In this document: positions 27,383 to 35,384 of the stretch, piece after piece
Position numbering within the stretch: position 1 is the first letter of the stretch
Layout: each line of letters starts with the position of its first letter
Position numbers and translations under genes: made by a program
Assembly (NCBI GenBank): GCA_016873715.1
Contig: VGWF01000025.1
Span: 1 to 41,973, forward strand
DNA: 41,973 bases
Source of the DNA: Lentisphaerota bacterium
GTDB lineage: Bacteria > Verrucomicrobiota > Kiritimatiellia > PWTM01
Direction of reading: 5' to 3'
The notes under the pieces: generated by a model
Told to the model about the DNA's origin: nothing
Seen by the model: the letters and a program-made list of their open reading frames with translations, nothing else
The model's database searches: none

Positions 27383-28924
27383 CTACTGGCTGATCAGCCG
27401 GCGGAAGGACCCGTACTGGCGGAGCTTGAAGAGGGTCAGCTCGCCGTGCACGAGCATGTCGAGCGCGATCCACGCGTCCTTCACGAGATCGGCGGCCTGC
27501 GCGGCGAACTTCAGGGGCCCGGGATGCCCGCGGAGCCACGCGCTGTCCATCAGCCGGCGGATCAGCGCGCGCGGGACGAACGACTTGGAGCTGAGGATCG
27601 CGAGGCAGATCCAGAACGTGTCCTCGCGCGGCCGCGGGTAGTCGAGGCTGAGCCGGAACTGGCGGAACGACTTGGTCGCGCGCCCCTCGACGTCGTCCGG
27701 CCCGATCAGCCCGCGCTCGAGCAGGTCCTTCGCCAGCGCCGTGCGCGGGAAGACGGTCAGCGAGTAGATGTAGATCTTGAACGGCCGCGGCAGGGCCAGC
27801 AGCAGCTCGATCATGCGGCGCTTGTCCTCGCGCCCGGCGAGGGGGTTGTCGAAGATCAGGTCGAACACCACCGGGACGCGCGCGCGGCGGCAGGTCGCGG
27901 CGAAGTCCAGCACCGAGGAGGTCGTCGAGCGCCGGCCGTAGACCGAGCGGACCTCCTCGTCGGAGCCGGACTGGATCCCGGTCTGCACCTTGCACAGCCC
28001 CGCCGCGCGGAGGCGGACGAGGTCCTCCTCGCCGAGTTCCCCGGGATAGGTCAGCACCTCGAACGGCAGGCCGATGCGCCGCCGGTACTCGTCGCAGAAG
28101 GACGCGATCCACGCCTCGGGGAAGGCGAAGACGTCGCCGTCGAACTTGATCCGGCGGGTGCGCGGCAGCACGCGCCGCGCGTGCTCCAGCTCCGCGATCA
28201 CGCTCTCCACGCCGCGGGTGCGGTAGAACGCGCCCCGGCCGCGGAAGAGGTCGCGCAGCACGCTGTTGTGGCAGTAGGCGCAGGTGTAGGGGCAGCCGCG
28301 CGTCGGGTAGATGCGGTACTCGGCGGTGCCCTCGATCGGGTCGGTCTCGCGCAGCCGCCCGTCCTCGATGAAGAACGTGTCCGGCGCCCGGTAGTCGGGG
28401 AAGGGCAGGGCGTCGAGGTCCTCGAGCAGCGGGCGCGGCCCGTTGCGGACGACCTCCGCCCCGCGGCGCACCCAGAGGTTCGGGATCGCGTCGGGGACCG
28501 CGCCCTCCGCCAGCGCGCGGCACAGGTCGAGGGTCGGGTACTCGCCCTCGCCGACGCAGACGTAGTCCGCGATGCCGATGCACTCGTCCGGGCAGACGGT
28601 CGGAAAGACGCCGCCCCAGAGGACCGGCGCCGCGACCGCCCCGCGCAGCCGCTCCGTGATGCGCGTGACGATCTTCAGGTAGGGCGCGCCGAAGCCGAAG
28701 CCGATCAGCAGCGGGTCCAGCCGCCGCGCGAGGTCCGCGAGCAGGTCCTCCTCGGCCGCCGTCGGCGGCGTGAGGCCGTTGTTGACCCAGCGCTTGAGCA
28801 GCACGAGGCACGGGCGGAAGCCGGCCGCGCGCAGCACCGCGGTGATGTAGCGCGTTCCCCGGTTCTCGATCCCGTAGGGCGAGACGATCATCACCGTCCG
28901 CCGGCCTGCCGCTCCGCCGTTCAT
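27383..28924 (-). CDS. B12-binding-domain radical SAM protein (rSAM5 of the block)
   Basis: The product is 513 residues, with ATG 28924 overlapping the previous stop (ATGA). Residues ~10-150 form a cobalamin-binding-type Rossmann domain (VMIVSPYGIENRGTRYITAV, IGFGFGAPYLKIVTRITERL, VLWGGVFPTVCPDECIGIAD). The radical SAM motif is RGCPYTCAYC (Cys211, 215, 218). GIQSGSDEEVRSVYGR and FDLIFDNPLAGREDKRR are typical of BchE-like enzymes. Unlike its paralogues, it lacks the C-terminal FYLRP signature and ends with a different ~90-residue helical tail. Class B enzymes of this kind methylate unreactive carbons or rearrange carbon skeletons; the substrate is unknown. It is the last gene of the block. Confidence 0.93.
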   Translation of the reverse strand: MNGGAAGRRTVMIVSPYGIENRGTRYITAVLRAAGFRPCLVLLKRWVNNGLTPPTAAEEDLLADLARRLDPLLIGFGFGAPYLKIVTRITERLRGAVAAPVLWGGVFPTVCPDECIGIADYVCVGEGEYPTLDLCRALAEGAVPDAIPNLWVRRGAEVVRNGPRPLLEDLDALPFPDYRAPDTFFIEDGRLRETDPIEGTAEYRIYPTRGCPYTCAYCHNSVLRDLFRGRGAFYRTRGVESVIAELEHARRVLPRTRRIKFDGDVFAFPEAWIASFCDEYRRRIGLPFEVLTYPGELGEEDLVRLRAAGLCKVQTGIQSGSDEEVRSVYGRRSTTSSVLDFAATCRRARVPVVFDLIFDNPLAGREDKRRMIELLLALPRPFKIYIYSLTVFPRTALAKDLLERGLIGPDDVEGRATKSFRQFRLSLDYPRPREDTFWICLAILSSKSFVPRALIRRLMDSAWLRGHPGPLKFAAQAADLVKDAWIALDMLVHGELTLFKLRQYGSFRRLISQ

Positions 28925-30336
28925 CCGCGCCCCCCCAGCAGCGCGAGCGCCGCCGATGCCTTGTGGCGCAGCTCGCCCGGGCTCCCGAGGCCGCGGAGCT
29001 GGCGCCAGACCACGGACGGCCGCAGGTAGAAGCGGCGGTAGGCGAGCCGCAGCAGCGAGGTCAGCTCCGTCGCGCTCATCGACTCCTCCCAGAAGCGCAG
29101 CCGGAAGTCCGGCCGCGGGTCGCGCACGAACGGCTCCCACTCGCCCCCGGGCGCGAGGCCCTTCGCCACCGCCATCGCGTGCAGCTCGGTGTGCGGGTAG
29201 ATCGCGAGAACGTTGAACATCGCGTAGTCCGGGCCGATCCGCCGCGCGAAGTCGATCGTGCGCAGCACGTCCGCGCGCGACCGCTCGTGCGGGCAGCCGA
29301 TGAGGAAGTAGGTCGCCGTCGCGATGCCGGCCTCGCGCGTCCACGCGATCGCGCGCTCGGCCTGCCCGACCGTGATGCCCTTGCGCAGCGCGCGGAGGCC
29401 CTCGTCGGTCCCGGTCTCGATGCCGTAGTGGATCCGGATGCAGCCCGCGCGGCGCGCGAGCCTCAGGCTCTCCGCGTCCACGCGGTCGACGCGCGCGCGG
29501 AGGCTCCACCGGACGGCCAGTCCGCGCCGCAGGATCTCCCCGCTGACCTCGCCGAGCCGCTCCGCGCGCAGGTTGAAGGTGTCGTCCACGAAGTGCAGCT
29601 CCTCCGCGCCGCGGCCGAGGCAGGACTCCATCTCGTCGACCAGGTTCGCGGTGGACCGCATGCGGCAGCCGCCGTGCGGCGTGCTGCAGAAGATGCACTT
29701 GAACGGGCAGCCGCGCGTCGCGAGCAGCGTCGTGAAGGTCGCCCGCCGGCCCAGCACGTGGCGGTAGTCGCGGGGATCGAGCAGGCCGCGCGCGGGGAAG
29801 GGGAGCGCGTCGAGGTCCTCCGGCGGCGCCGGCGGCGGGGCGACGACGACCCGCCCGCCGTCGCGGCGGATGAGGCCGGGGATCGCGTCCACCGGCCCGC
29901 CGTCGGCGAGCGCGTCGATGTAGGCGTGGAAGGAGGCCTCGGCCTCGCCGCGGAAGGCCGCGTCGATCGACGGCCACGCCAGCGCCAGCTCCGGGAACGC
30001 GTCGACGTGCGGTCCGCCGAGGCAGACGACCGTCCCCGGCGAGGCCCGCTTGATGCACTCCGCCGCGCGCTTCGCCTCCACCAGGTTGTGGGTCGTCGTC
30101 GTGATGCCCGCCACCCCGGGACGCTCCGCCGCGACGCGCTGCCCGAGGGCCTCGTAGGAGACGTCCCGCGCCGGCATGTCGACCAGCGCCACCCCGTGCC
30201 GCGGGTCGCGCTGCAGGTGCGCCGCCAGGTAGAGCAGGCCGAGCGGCGGGAAGTGGCCGACCTCCTTCGACACGTAGCCGGGCAGCTCGGTCGAGATCAT
30301 GCCCTCGGTCCGCGGGTTGACGAGGAGCACCTTCAC
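28921..30336 (-). CDS. B12-binding-domain radical SAM protein (rSAM4)
   Basis: The product is 471 residues from GTG 30336, with GGAGG upstream and a GTGA overlap with the previous stop. The N-terminal B12-type domain shows VKVLLVNPRTEG, FPPLGLLYLAAHLQ and CLGGPHVDAFPELALAW. The radical SAM motif is RGCPFKCIFC (Cys210, 214, 217). GIETGTDEGLRALRKG and TYFLIGCPHERSRADVLRTI follow. The C-terminus carries LAYRRFYLRPSVVWRQL, shared with rSAM1 and rSAM2. The N-domain lacks the classical DxHxxG cobalamin-ligand motif, as is normal for BchE-type proteins. Its role is probably a methylation or radical rearrangement on an unknown substrate. Confidence 0.93.
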   Translation of the reverse strand: MKVLLVNPRTEGMISTELPGYVSKEVGHFPPLGLLYLAAHLQRDPRHGVALVDMPARDVSYEALGQRVAAERPGVAGITTTTHNLVEAKRAAECIKRASPGTVVCLGGPHVDAFPELALAWPSIDAAFRGEAEASFHAYIDALADGGPVDAIPGLIRRDGGRVVVAPPPAPPEDLDALPFPARGLLDPRDYRHVLGRRATFTTLLATRGCPFKCIFCSTPHGGCRMRSTANLVDEMESCLGRGAEELHFVDDTFNLRAERLGEVSGEILRRGLAVRWSLRARVDRVDAESLRLARRAGCIRIHYGIETGTDEGLRALRKGITVGQAERAIAWTREAGIATATYFLIGCPHERSRADVLRTIDFARRIGPDYAMFNVLAIYPHTELHAMAVAKGLAPGGEWEPFVRDPRPDFRLRFWEESMSATELTSLLRLAYRRFYLRPSVVWRQLRGLGSPGELRHKASAALALLGGRG

Positions 30337-31415
30337 GGGGCCGCCTCCGCGACGGGCGCCGCGGGCGCGCGGCGGGCGAGCCGGAAGGCCTCGACGCTGC
30401 TGCGCAGGTCGTGCACCGCGTGCGTGACCTCCGCCCAGCACGGGCGCATGCAGCCGGGACACGCCCCGCGCAGGCGCCGGGCCTCGCGGCGGGCCGCCGC
30501 GTCGAGGATCCGTCCCGCGAGATCCGGCGCGTCGTGCGCGGCCAGCGGCGGGAAGCGGTGGCAGATGGACACGCCGCCCTGCGGGCCGATGGAGAGGTAG
30601 AGCGTCCCCGCGTCGCAGGCCCAGCGCGTCCGGCCCGTCCGGAGGAACTCCCGCGAGTCGCGCAGGAACCGGCTGGAGTTCGCGATCGGCGCGCCGCGCC
30701 GCTTGGCGTCGAGCAGCGCCGCGTAGGCCGCGTCGAGCCGCGCGTGGTCGGCCGGCCGCACCGCGAGGTCCGGCGCGACGGCCGCGAACCCGTCGGAATC
30801 CGCTTCCGACGGCGAGAGCGAGACGGGCACGAACGAGCAGAAGAAGCCCTCGCGCGCCGCGAAGGCGACGAGGTCCGGCAGCTCGCCGAGGTTCATGCGC
30901 GACACGCAGACGTTCATCACGGGGACCGAGGGGGGCGTCCGCAGCCGCGCCCGGAACCGGCGCATCGAGGCGACGATGTCGTGCCAGACGTCCTGCCCGC
31001 CGTAGATGTCCCTCTCCTTCGCGGGATCGAGCGTGTCGAGCGAGATCGACACGTGCCGCATCCCCGCGGCGACGACCTCGTCCACGCGCGCGTCGTCCAG
31101 CCCCACGCCGTTGGTGAGCACCCGCACCTCCGCGCCGGCGCCGGCGAAGGCCGCGACGATGCCGGGGAGGTCCTTGCGGACGAACGGCTCGCCGCCGCCG
31201 AGCGCGACCATGCGCACGCCGGCGCGCGCGAGCTCGCCGGCCAGCCGGCCCACCTGCGGAAGCGTCAGCTCCGTCGCGCGGTCGCCGTCCCGCCAGACCA
31301 CGCACATGCGGCACCGCATCGTGCAGCGGTGCGTGACGCCGTAGTGGGCGTAGATCGGCCGGGCGCGCCCCAGCCGGGCCGCCAGCGCCCCCGCCGCCTG
31401 CCGCCACCGGCTCAC
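30333..31415 (-). CDS. Radical SAM protein with SPASM/twitch-like C-terminus (rSAM3)
   Basis: The product is 360 residues from GTG 31415, overlapping the previous stop as GTGA. It has no B12 domain. The cluster motif CTMRCRMC (Cys31, 35, 38) comes early, after YAHYGVTHR. VALGGGEPFVRKDLPGIVAA is the SAM-binding strand. C-terminal cysteines occur in WACDAGTLYLSIGPQGGVSI, in CHRF, and in RGACPGCMRPCW, consistent with auxiliary iron-sulfur binding. It is a paralogue of the protein at 19937-20950 (shared RGAPIA(N/S)S(S/V)RFLR segment). Such enzymes often modify peptides or lipid or glycan precursors. Confidence 0.92.
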   Translation of the reverse strand: MSRWRQAAGALAARLGRARPIYAHYGVTHRCTMRCRMCVVWRDGDRATELTLPQVGRLAGELARAGVRMVALGGGEPFVRKDLPGIVAAFAGAGAEVRVLTNGVGLDDARVDEVVAAGMRHVSISLDTLDPAKERDIYGGQDVWHDIVASMRRFRARLRTPPSVPVMNVCVSRMNLGELPDLVAFAAREGFFCSFVPVSLSPSEADSDGFAAVAPDLAVRPADHARLDAAYAALLDAKRRGAPIANSSRFLRDSREFLRTGRTRWACDAGTLYLSIGPQGGVSICHRFPPLAAHDAPDLAGRILDAAARREARRLRGACPGCMRPCWAEVTHAVHDLRSSVEAFRLARRAPAAPVAEAAP

Positions 31416-32017
31416 GGCGCGCCTCCCGCGGCCGGGGCCGTGCCGAGCTGGAGGAGGTCGTGCTCCTTGCCGGCGAAGGCGAACGACCGCACCCGCGCGA
31501 AGCCGAGCGACTCGAGCACGCGGCGGACCGCGTCGTTGCCGCGCTCGATCGTGACGTGGACGCGGGCCGTCCCGCGCCGCCCGTACTCCTCCAGCACCGC
31601 GCGGATCAGGTCGTGCGCGACGCCCCGCCGCCGGACCCCCGGCGCGACGGTGATGAAGATCATCTCCGCGACGATCGGCGCGTCGCCCGCGCGGCCGGGA
31701 TAGCCCCGCAGGCGCGCCAGGAGCCGCAGGCCGCCCGGGCGGAGCAGCGCGCGGGCCGCGTGCAGCGCGAGCCGCGCGCCATGCCGCCCCACGAGGCCGC
31801 GGACGAAGGCGGGGCGGTCCGACACCGCCGCGATGACCGCCGCGGGCCGCCCGTCCTCCTCCCAGACGCGCGCGACCGCGTGCGGCGAGGCCGCGAACCG
31901 CTCGTAGAAGCACTCGAGGAAACCCGTGCCGATCTCCGCGAACGCCGAGCCCGGCATCAGCTCCGCGTGCTGGCGGGCGGCCCACGCGACCTCGTCGCGG
32001 CGGAACGGCCGGATCAT
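31412..32017 (-). CDS. GNAT-family N-acetyltransferase
   Basis: The product is 201 residues, with ATG 32017 overlapping the rSAM2 stop (ATGA). The acetyl-CoA-binding region is clear near residues 115-140: VAEMIFITVAPGVRRRGVAH, then DLIRAVLEEYGRRGTARV, matching the V-x-P-x-x-R-x-x-G-x-A/G GNAT motif A. ERGNDAVRRVLESLGFARVR is the usual C-terminal motif. It transfers an acyl group, usually acetyl, to an amine. Its coupling inside a chain of radical SAM genes suggests it acylates an amino group on the same intermediate. Confidence 0.92.
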   Translation of the reverse strand: MIRPFRRDEVAWAARQHAELMPGSAFAEIGTGFLECFYERFAASPHAVARVWEEDGRPAAVIAAVSDRPAFVRGLVGRHGARLALHAARALLRPGGLRLLARLRGYPGRAGDAPIVAEMIFITVAPGVRRRGVAHDLIRAVLEEYGRRGTARVHVTIERGNDAVRRVLESLGFARVRSFAFAGKEHDLLQLGTAPAAGGAP

Positions 32018-33477
32018 GACGGGGCCGACCTCTCCGGCGGACGGCGGCGCCGGATGAACATGCCGACGAGCAGCGACAGCGCGCGCGCGTACCGGCGGAT
32101 GTCGCTCGGCCCGCGCAGCATCTTCAGGTGCCGCCACACGATCACCGGCCGCAGGTAGAACGCGCGGTAGAACCGCCGGTGCAGTTCCTGGAGCTCCTCG
32201 CGCGTCATCCCGTTCGGCACGAAGACCGGCTCCCAGAACGAGAACGCGGCCAGGTCGTGCGAGATCAGCCGGCCGTATTTCTCGTAGACGTTCCACTGCG
32301 GCGCGCCGGGCAGCGGCGTGTTGATCTGCACGGTGATGTCGGTCAGCGGCAGTTCCCGCGAGAGCGCGATCGACTTCTCGATCTTCTCCCGCGTCTCCCC
32401 GATGTGCCCGACCATGAAGAAGCCCTTCGGATGCAGGCCGAGCTCGTCCGCGGCGCGGACCACCGAGCGGACCTGGTCGAGGCTGACGTCCTTGCGGATC
32501 AGCGTGAGCACCTCGGGGTCGCCGGCCTCGACGCCGATGCGGACGCGCCAGCATCCGGCGGCCTTCATGCGGGCGAGGATCTCGCGGTCCGCCACGTTGG
32601 CGCGGATCGTGCAGGTCCAGTGGACCTTCAGGCGGCGGCGGAGGATCTCGTCGACGATGTCGTTGACCCGGCGGCGGCTGACCATGAAGAGCGAGTCGAC
32701 GAAGGCGATGTCGCGGATGCCGTGGCGCGTGACCAGCTCCTCCATCTCGTCGACGATCCGCACCGCGCTGAACGTCCGGTACTTGTTGCCGAAGATGCCG
32801 TGGTCGCAGAACGTGCACAGGTAGGGACAGCCGCGGCTGCTGATCATCGCGGTCTTCGGCAGGTAGGGGCCGTCGTTCGGCTGCGGCACGTACTTGTGCA
32901 GCGGCAGCAGGTGCCGCGCGGGCATCGGCAGGTCGTTGAGGTCCTCCAGCAGCGGGCGCGGCTCGCTGAAGACCACGCGGCCGTCGCGCCGGAACGCCAG
33001 GCCGCGCACCGTGCCGGGGTCGGCGCCGGCGGCGAGGGCGCGGACCAGCTCCAGCATCGCGAACTCGCCCTCGCCGATGCAGACGACGTCGAAGCAGCCG
33101 TGCTCCATCACCCGCTCGGGGTTCGTGCTCGCGTGCGGGCCGCCGACGACGAGGAACGCGTCGGGATCCGCCGCCTTGAGCCGCCGGGCCAGGTCGAGCG
33201 CGTTGCCGAAGAAGTTCGTCGTCGAGGTCAGGCCGACGACGTCCGCGCCCGTCGCGCGGATCCGTTCGACCGTCTCCTCCATCGTCCAGTTCTCCACCGC
33301 CGCGTCGAAGACCCGCACCGGCACCTTCTCCCGCTCCAGCAGCGCCGCGATGTAGGCGATCCCGAGCGGCGGCGAGTTGAAGTAGAGGTTGCGGATGACC
33401 GGCCCGAGCGGACCCTCGCGCTGCTCGCGCGTGATCGGCGGGTTGACGAGGACGACCGAGGCGCCGCGGGCCTTCAT
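32014..33477 (-). CDS. B12-binding-domain radical SAM protein (rSAM2)
   Basis: The product is 487 residues, with ATG 33477 overlapping the rSAM1 stop (ATGA). The B12-type domain at ~1-150 shows VVLVNPPITREQREG, FNSPPLGIAYIAALLEREKV, GLTSTTNFFGNALDLARRLK and VVGGPHASTNPERVMEHG. The radical SAM motif is RGCPYLCTFC (Cys217, 221, 224). GVEAGDPEVLTLIRKDVSLD and FFMVGHIGETREKIEKSIAL follow. The C-terminus has RRFYRAFYLRPVIVWRHLK. Enzymes of this class are known as cobalamin-dependent methylases and cyclases in lipid, pigment and antibiotic pathways. No substrate can be assigned. Confidence 0.93.
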   Translation of the reverse strand: MKARGASVVLVNPPITREQREGPLGPVIRNLYFNSPPLGIAYIAALLEREKVPVRVFDAAVENWTMEETVERIRATGADVVGLTSTTNFFGNALDLARRLKAADPDAFLVVGGPHASTNPERVMEHGCFDVVCIGEGEFAMLELVRALAAGADPGTVRGLAFRRDGRVVFSEPRPLLEDLNDLPMPARHLLPLHKYVPQPNDGPYLPKTAMISSRGCPYLCTFCDHGIFGNKYRTFSAVRIVDEMEELVTRHGIRDIAFVDSLFMVSRRRVNDIVDEILRRRLKVHWTCTIRANVADREILARMKAAGCWRVRIGVEAGDPEVLTLIRKDVSLDQVRSVVRAADELGLHPKGFFMVGHIGETREKIEKSIALSRELPLTDITVQINTPLPGAPQWNVYEKYGRLISHDLAAFSFWEPVFVPNGMTREELQELHRRFYRAFYLRPVIVWRHLKMLRGPSDIRRYARALSLLVGMFIRRRRPPERSAPS

Positions 33478-34871
33478 CGGAGTTCCTCCCTCAGCCACAG
33501 GCGGAAGGCGTAGGCCGCCCGGCGGAGCCCGCCGCGGCGCAGGAAGAAGGCGGTGTTCCGCGCGAGGATCCCGGGCCGCAGGTAGAACCGCAGGTAGGCG
33601 CGCCGCTTGGCCCGCCGGAGGTGGTCGGCGGTGCACTCGGCGGAGGCGAAGAACAGCTCGTCTGCCGGGCGGCGCCCGTGCACGTGGTCGGTCCAGTAGT
33701 CGGGCCGCAGCGCGCCGTCGCGGACGGCCCGGTCGCCCAGCGGCGTGCGGGGGTGGGGGAGCGTGATCGTGTAGCTCGCCCAGTCGAGCCCCAGCGCCCG
33801 CGAGAAGCGCAGGGTGGCCTCGATCTCGGCGCGCGTCTCGCCGGGATAGCCGATCATGAAGTAGCCGTGGGTGCGGAAGCCGAGGTCGCGGGCGAGGCGG
33901 ACCGCGTCGCGCACCTGCGCGGTCGTGATCCGCTTGTTCATGAGCTTCAGCACGCGGTCGGTGCCCGACTCGATGCCCAGGTGCAGCGTGTGGCAGCCGG
34001 CGTCGCGCATCGCGGCGAGCAGCTCGCGGTCGACGAGGTCGATGCGCGTCCGCGCGTTCCACCGCACCCGGATCCCGCGCTCGCGGATGAGCCCGCAGAT
34101 GCGCAGCGCGGCCTTCCGGCGGGCGCCGAAGGTCTCGTCGAAGAGCACGATCTCCCGCGCGCCGAAGCGGTCGACCGCCCGGGCGATCTCGTCGACCACC
34201 GCCTCGGGCGAGCGGGGGCGCAGCGTGTCGCCGTCGTAGATCTGCGAGCAGAAGTCGCAGCGGTAGGGACAGCCGCGCGAGGCGATCATCGTCACGAAGG
34301 GCTCGTCGACCAGGACGCTGCGGTAGCGGTCCATCGGCAGCAGGTCCAGCGCCGGCAGCGGCAGCGAGTCGAGGTCCTCGATCCACGGGACCGGCTGGTT
34401 CGCCCGGATCGCGCCGTCCGCCCGGGCCACGCAGCCGGGGAGGTCCGCCAGGGTGCGCCCCGCCGCCAGCCGCTCGCAGATCGCGACCGCCGTGCGCTCG
34501 CCGTCGCCCATCACGCCCGCGTCGAAGACCGAGGCCTCGATCGTGGCCTCCGGGAAGGCCGTCACCTGGGGGCCGCCGGCGATCATCGGGGTGGACGGGA
34601 ACCGCCTCCGGACCTCCGCGGCCGCCTCGCGGACGACCGGCCACGCGGTCGTCGTCGAGGTGAAACCGATCCAGCCGGCGTCGGCCGGGATGCGCGCCGC
34701 CGCCTCCGCCGCGGTCCAGCCCATCGCCTCGGCGTCGAGCACGACCGGCTCGTGGCCGGCCTCACGCAGCGAGGCGGCCACATACGCGAGGCCCAGCGGG
34801 GGATAGCAGCCCGTGATGTTGGTCTCGCCCGACCGCGAGTCGCCTCCGGCTCTGATCAAGACGGCCTTCAT
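33474..34871 (-). CDS. B12-binding-domain radical SAM protein (rSAM1, first gene of the block)
   Basis: The product is 465 residues from ATG 34871, the only in-frame ATG near the domain start. The ribosome binding site is weak. The B12-type domain shows MKAVLIRAGGDSRSGETNIT, YPPLGLAYVAASLREAGHEP and MIAGGPQVTAFPEATIEASV. The radical SAM motif is RGCPYRCDFC (Cys201, 205, 208). GIESGTDRVLKLMNKRITTA and GYFMIGYPGETRAEIEATLR are family hallmarks. The C-terminus has AYLRFYLRPGILARN. A poor promoter-like pair on the minus strand (TTGCCG at 34907-34912, TGCTAT at 34886-34891, 15-bp spacing) lies just upstream. The gene opens a six-gene chain with 4-nt overlaps at each junction. Confidence 0.93.
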   Translation of the reverse strand: MKAVLIRAGGDSRSGETNITGCYPPLGLAYVAASLREAGHEPVVLDAEAMGWTAAEAAARIPADAGWIGFTSTTTAWPVVREAAAEVRRRFPSTPMIAGGPQVTAFPEATIEASVFDAGVMGDGERTAVAICERLAAGRTLADLPGCVARADGAIRANQPVPWIEDLDSLPLPALDLLPMDRYRSVLVDEPFVTMIASRGCPYRCDFCSQIYDGDTLRPRSPEAVVDEIARAVDRFGAREIVLFDETFGARRKAALRICGLIRERGIRVRWNARTRIDLVDRELLAAMRDAGCHTLHLGIESGTDRVLKLMNKRITTAQVRDAVRLARDLGFRTHGYFMIGYPGETRAEIEATLRFSRALGLDWASYTITLPHPRTPLGDRAVRDGALRPDYWTDHVHGRRPADELFFASAECTADHLRRAKRRAYLRFYLRPGILARNTAFFLRRGGLRRAAYAFRLWLREELR

Positions 34872-34932
34872 GCGCCGGGGGTTCCATAGCACCTGTCCGG
34901 CCCCCACGGCAAGGCCAACCGCGTCGGCGGCC

Positions 34933-35321
34933 GGGCCGACGCATCTTCCTCGAGGTCGTGGCGCCTTTCGGTCGGCGGGGCGCGGAGTGGCCGGTGGACG
35001 CTGGAGCGCTTGCGGTTGCGGGGGTGCGACGCGCACCAGGCCGGCCGGATCGCGCGGGATCCCGCCCCGCCTGCGGCGTTGCCGAAGGGGGCGCGGACAC
35101 GAGTCCAGCGCCCCCTTCGTCGCCTTGCATCCGGGGCGGTCTGCCGCGTTCCCGGCCGGGCCCCTCGCGGGCTCGGGGCCACCTGGTGCGCGCCGCGGCC
35201 TCGCCCTTGCCTTGATTCAAGGATCGTTCGGCTGGGATCTCCCCTTCTCGGCGATGGAAGGGGGATCCTGAGGATCCCGCGCACACGGCCCGGTTTCGAC
35301 AGGAACAAGATGCGCCTGCCC
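34933..35321. repeat. Dispersed ~390-bp non-coding element, copy 1 (MITE-like)
   Basis: The element is 389 bp and is repeated in the same orientation at 37316-37722. The ends are imperfect inverted repeats: left GGGCCGACGCATCTT, right end (reverse complement) GGGCAGGCGCATCTT, 13 of 15 matching. It encodes no transposase. The interior is nearly identical to copy 2 except for a variable segment after 35106. In this copy that segment completes a long hairpin. With terminal inverted repeats and no coding capacity it resembles a MITE. A large structured intergenic repeat is the alternative. Confidence 0.75.
35083..35119. repeat. Perfect 12-bp stem with nested 4-bp stem inside element copy 1
   Basis: CGAAGGGGGCGC (35083-35094) pairs with GCGCCCCCTTCG (35108-35119). 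Inside, GGAC (35095-35098) pairs with GTCC (35103-35106) around an ACGA loop, leaving one bulged A. This is a 16-bp, nearly continuous hairpin. It is not followed by a T-tract. Confidence 0.75.
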
Positions 35322-35384
35322 TGCGTCGGCGGCCGGGCCCTGACGCGGCGCCCGCGAGGACGGCCGGGGCGGGGCGGCGTTCCG

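Larger units (their letters stand above)
34921..35339. repeat. 17-bp direct repeats flanking element copy 1
   Basis: GCGTCGGCGGCCGGGCC occurs at 34921-34937 and again at 35323-35339, one on each side of element copy 1, and the left one overlaps the element end by 5 bp. It could be a target-site duplication or a recombination scar. Copy 2 does not show the same flanks. Confidence 0.6.
34872..35384. other. Intergenic region occupied by repeat copy 1
   Basis: This 513-nt gap lies between the first radical SAM gene and the 3' end of the heparinase-like gene. About 390 nt of it is the dispersed element listed separately, flanked by a 17-bp direct repeat. The remaining ~50 nt next to the radical SAM gene would hold its promoter. 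Open frames here on both strands are conserved between repeat copies only because the DNA is; they show no protein features. Confidence 0.7.

Noticed and set aside
34868-35308. Small minus-strand open frames inside element copy 1 that look similar to frames in copy 2
   Set aside because: The similarity follows from the DNA repeat. The frames are shifted and changed by the variable centre and have no signal or domain, so they are not called genes.
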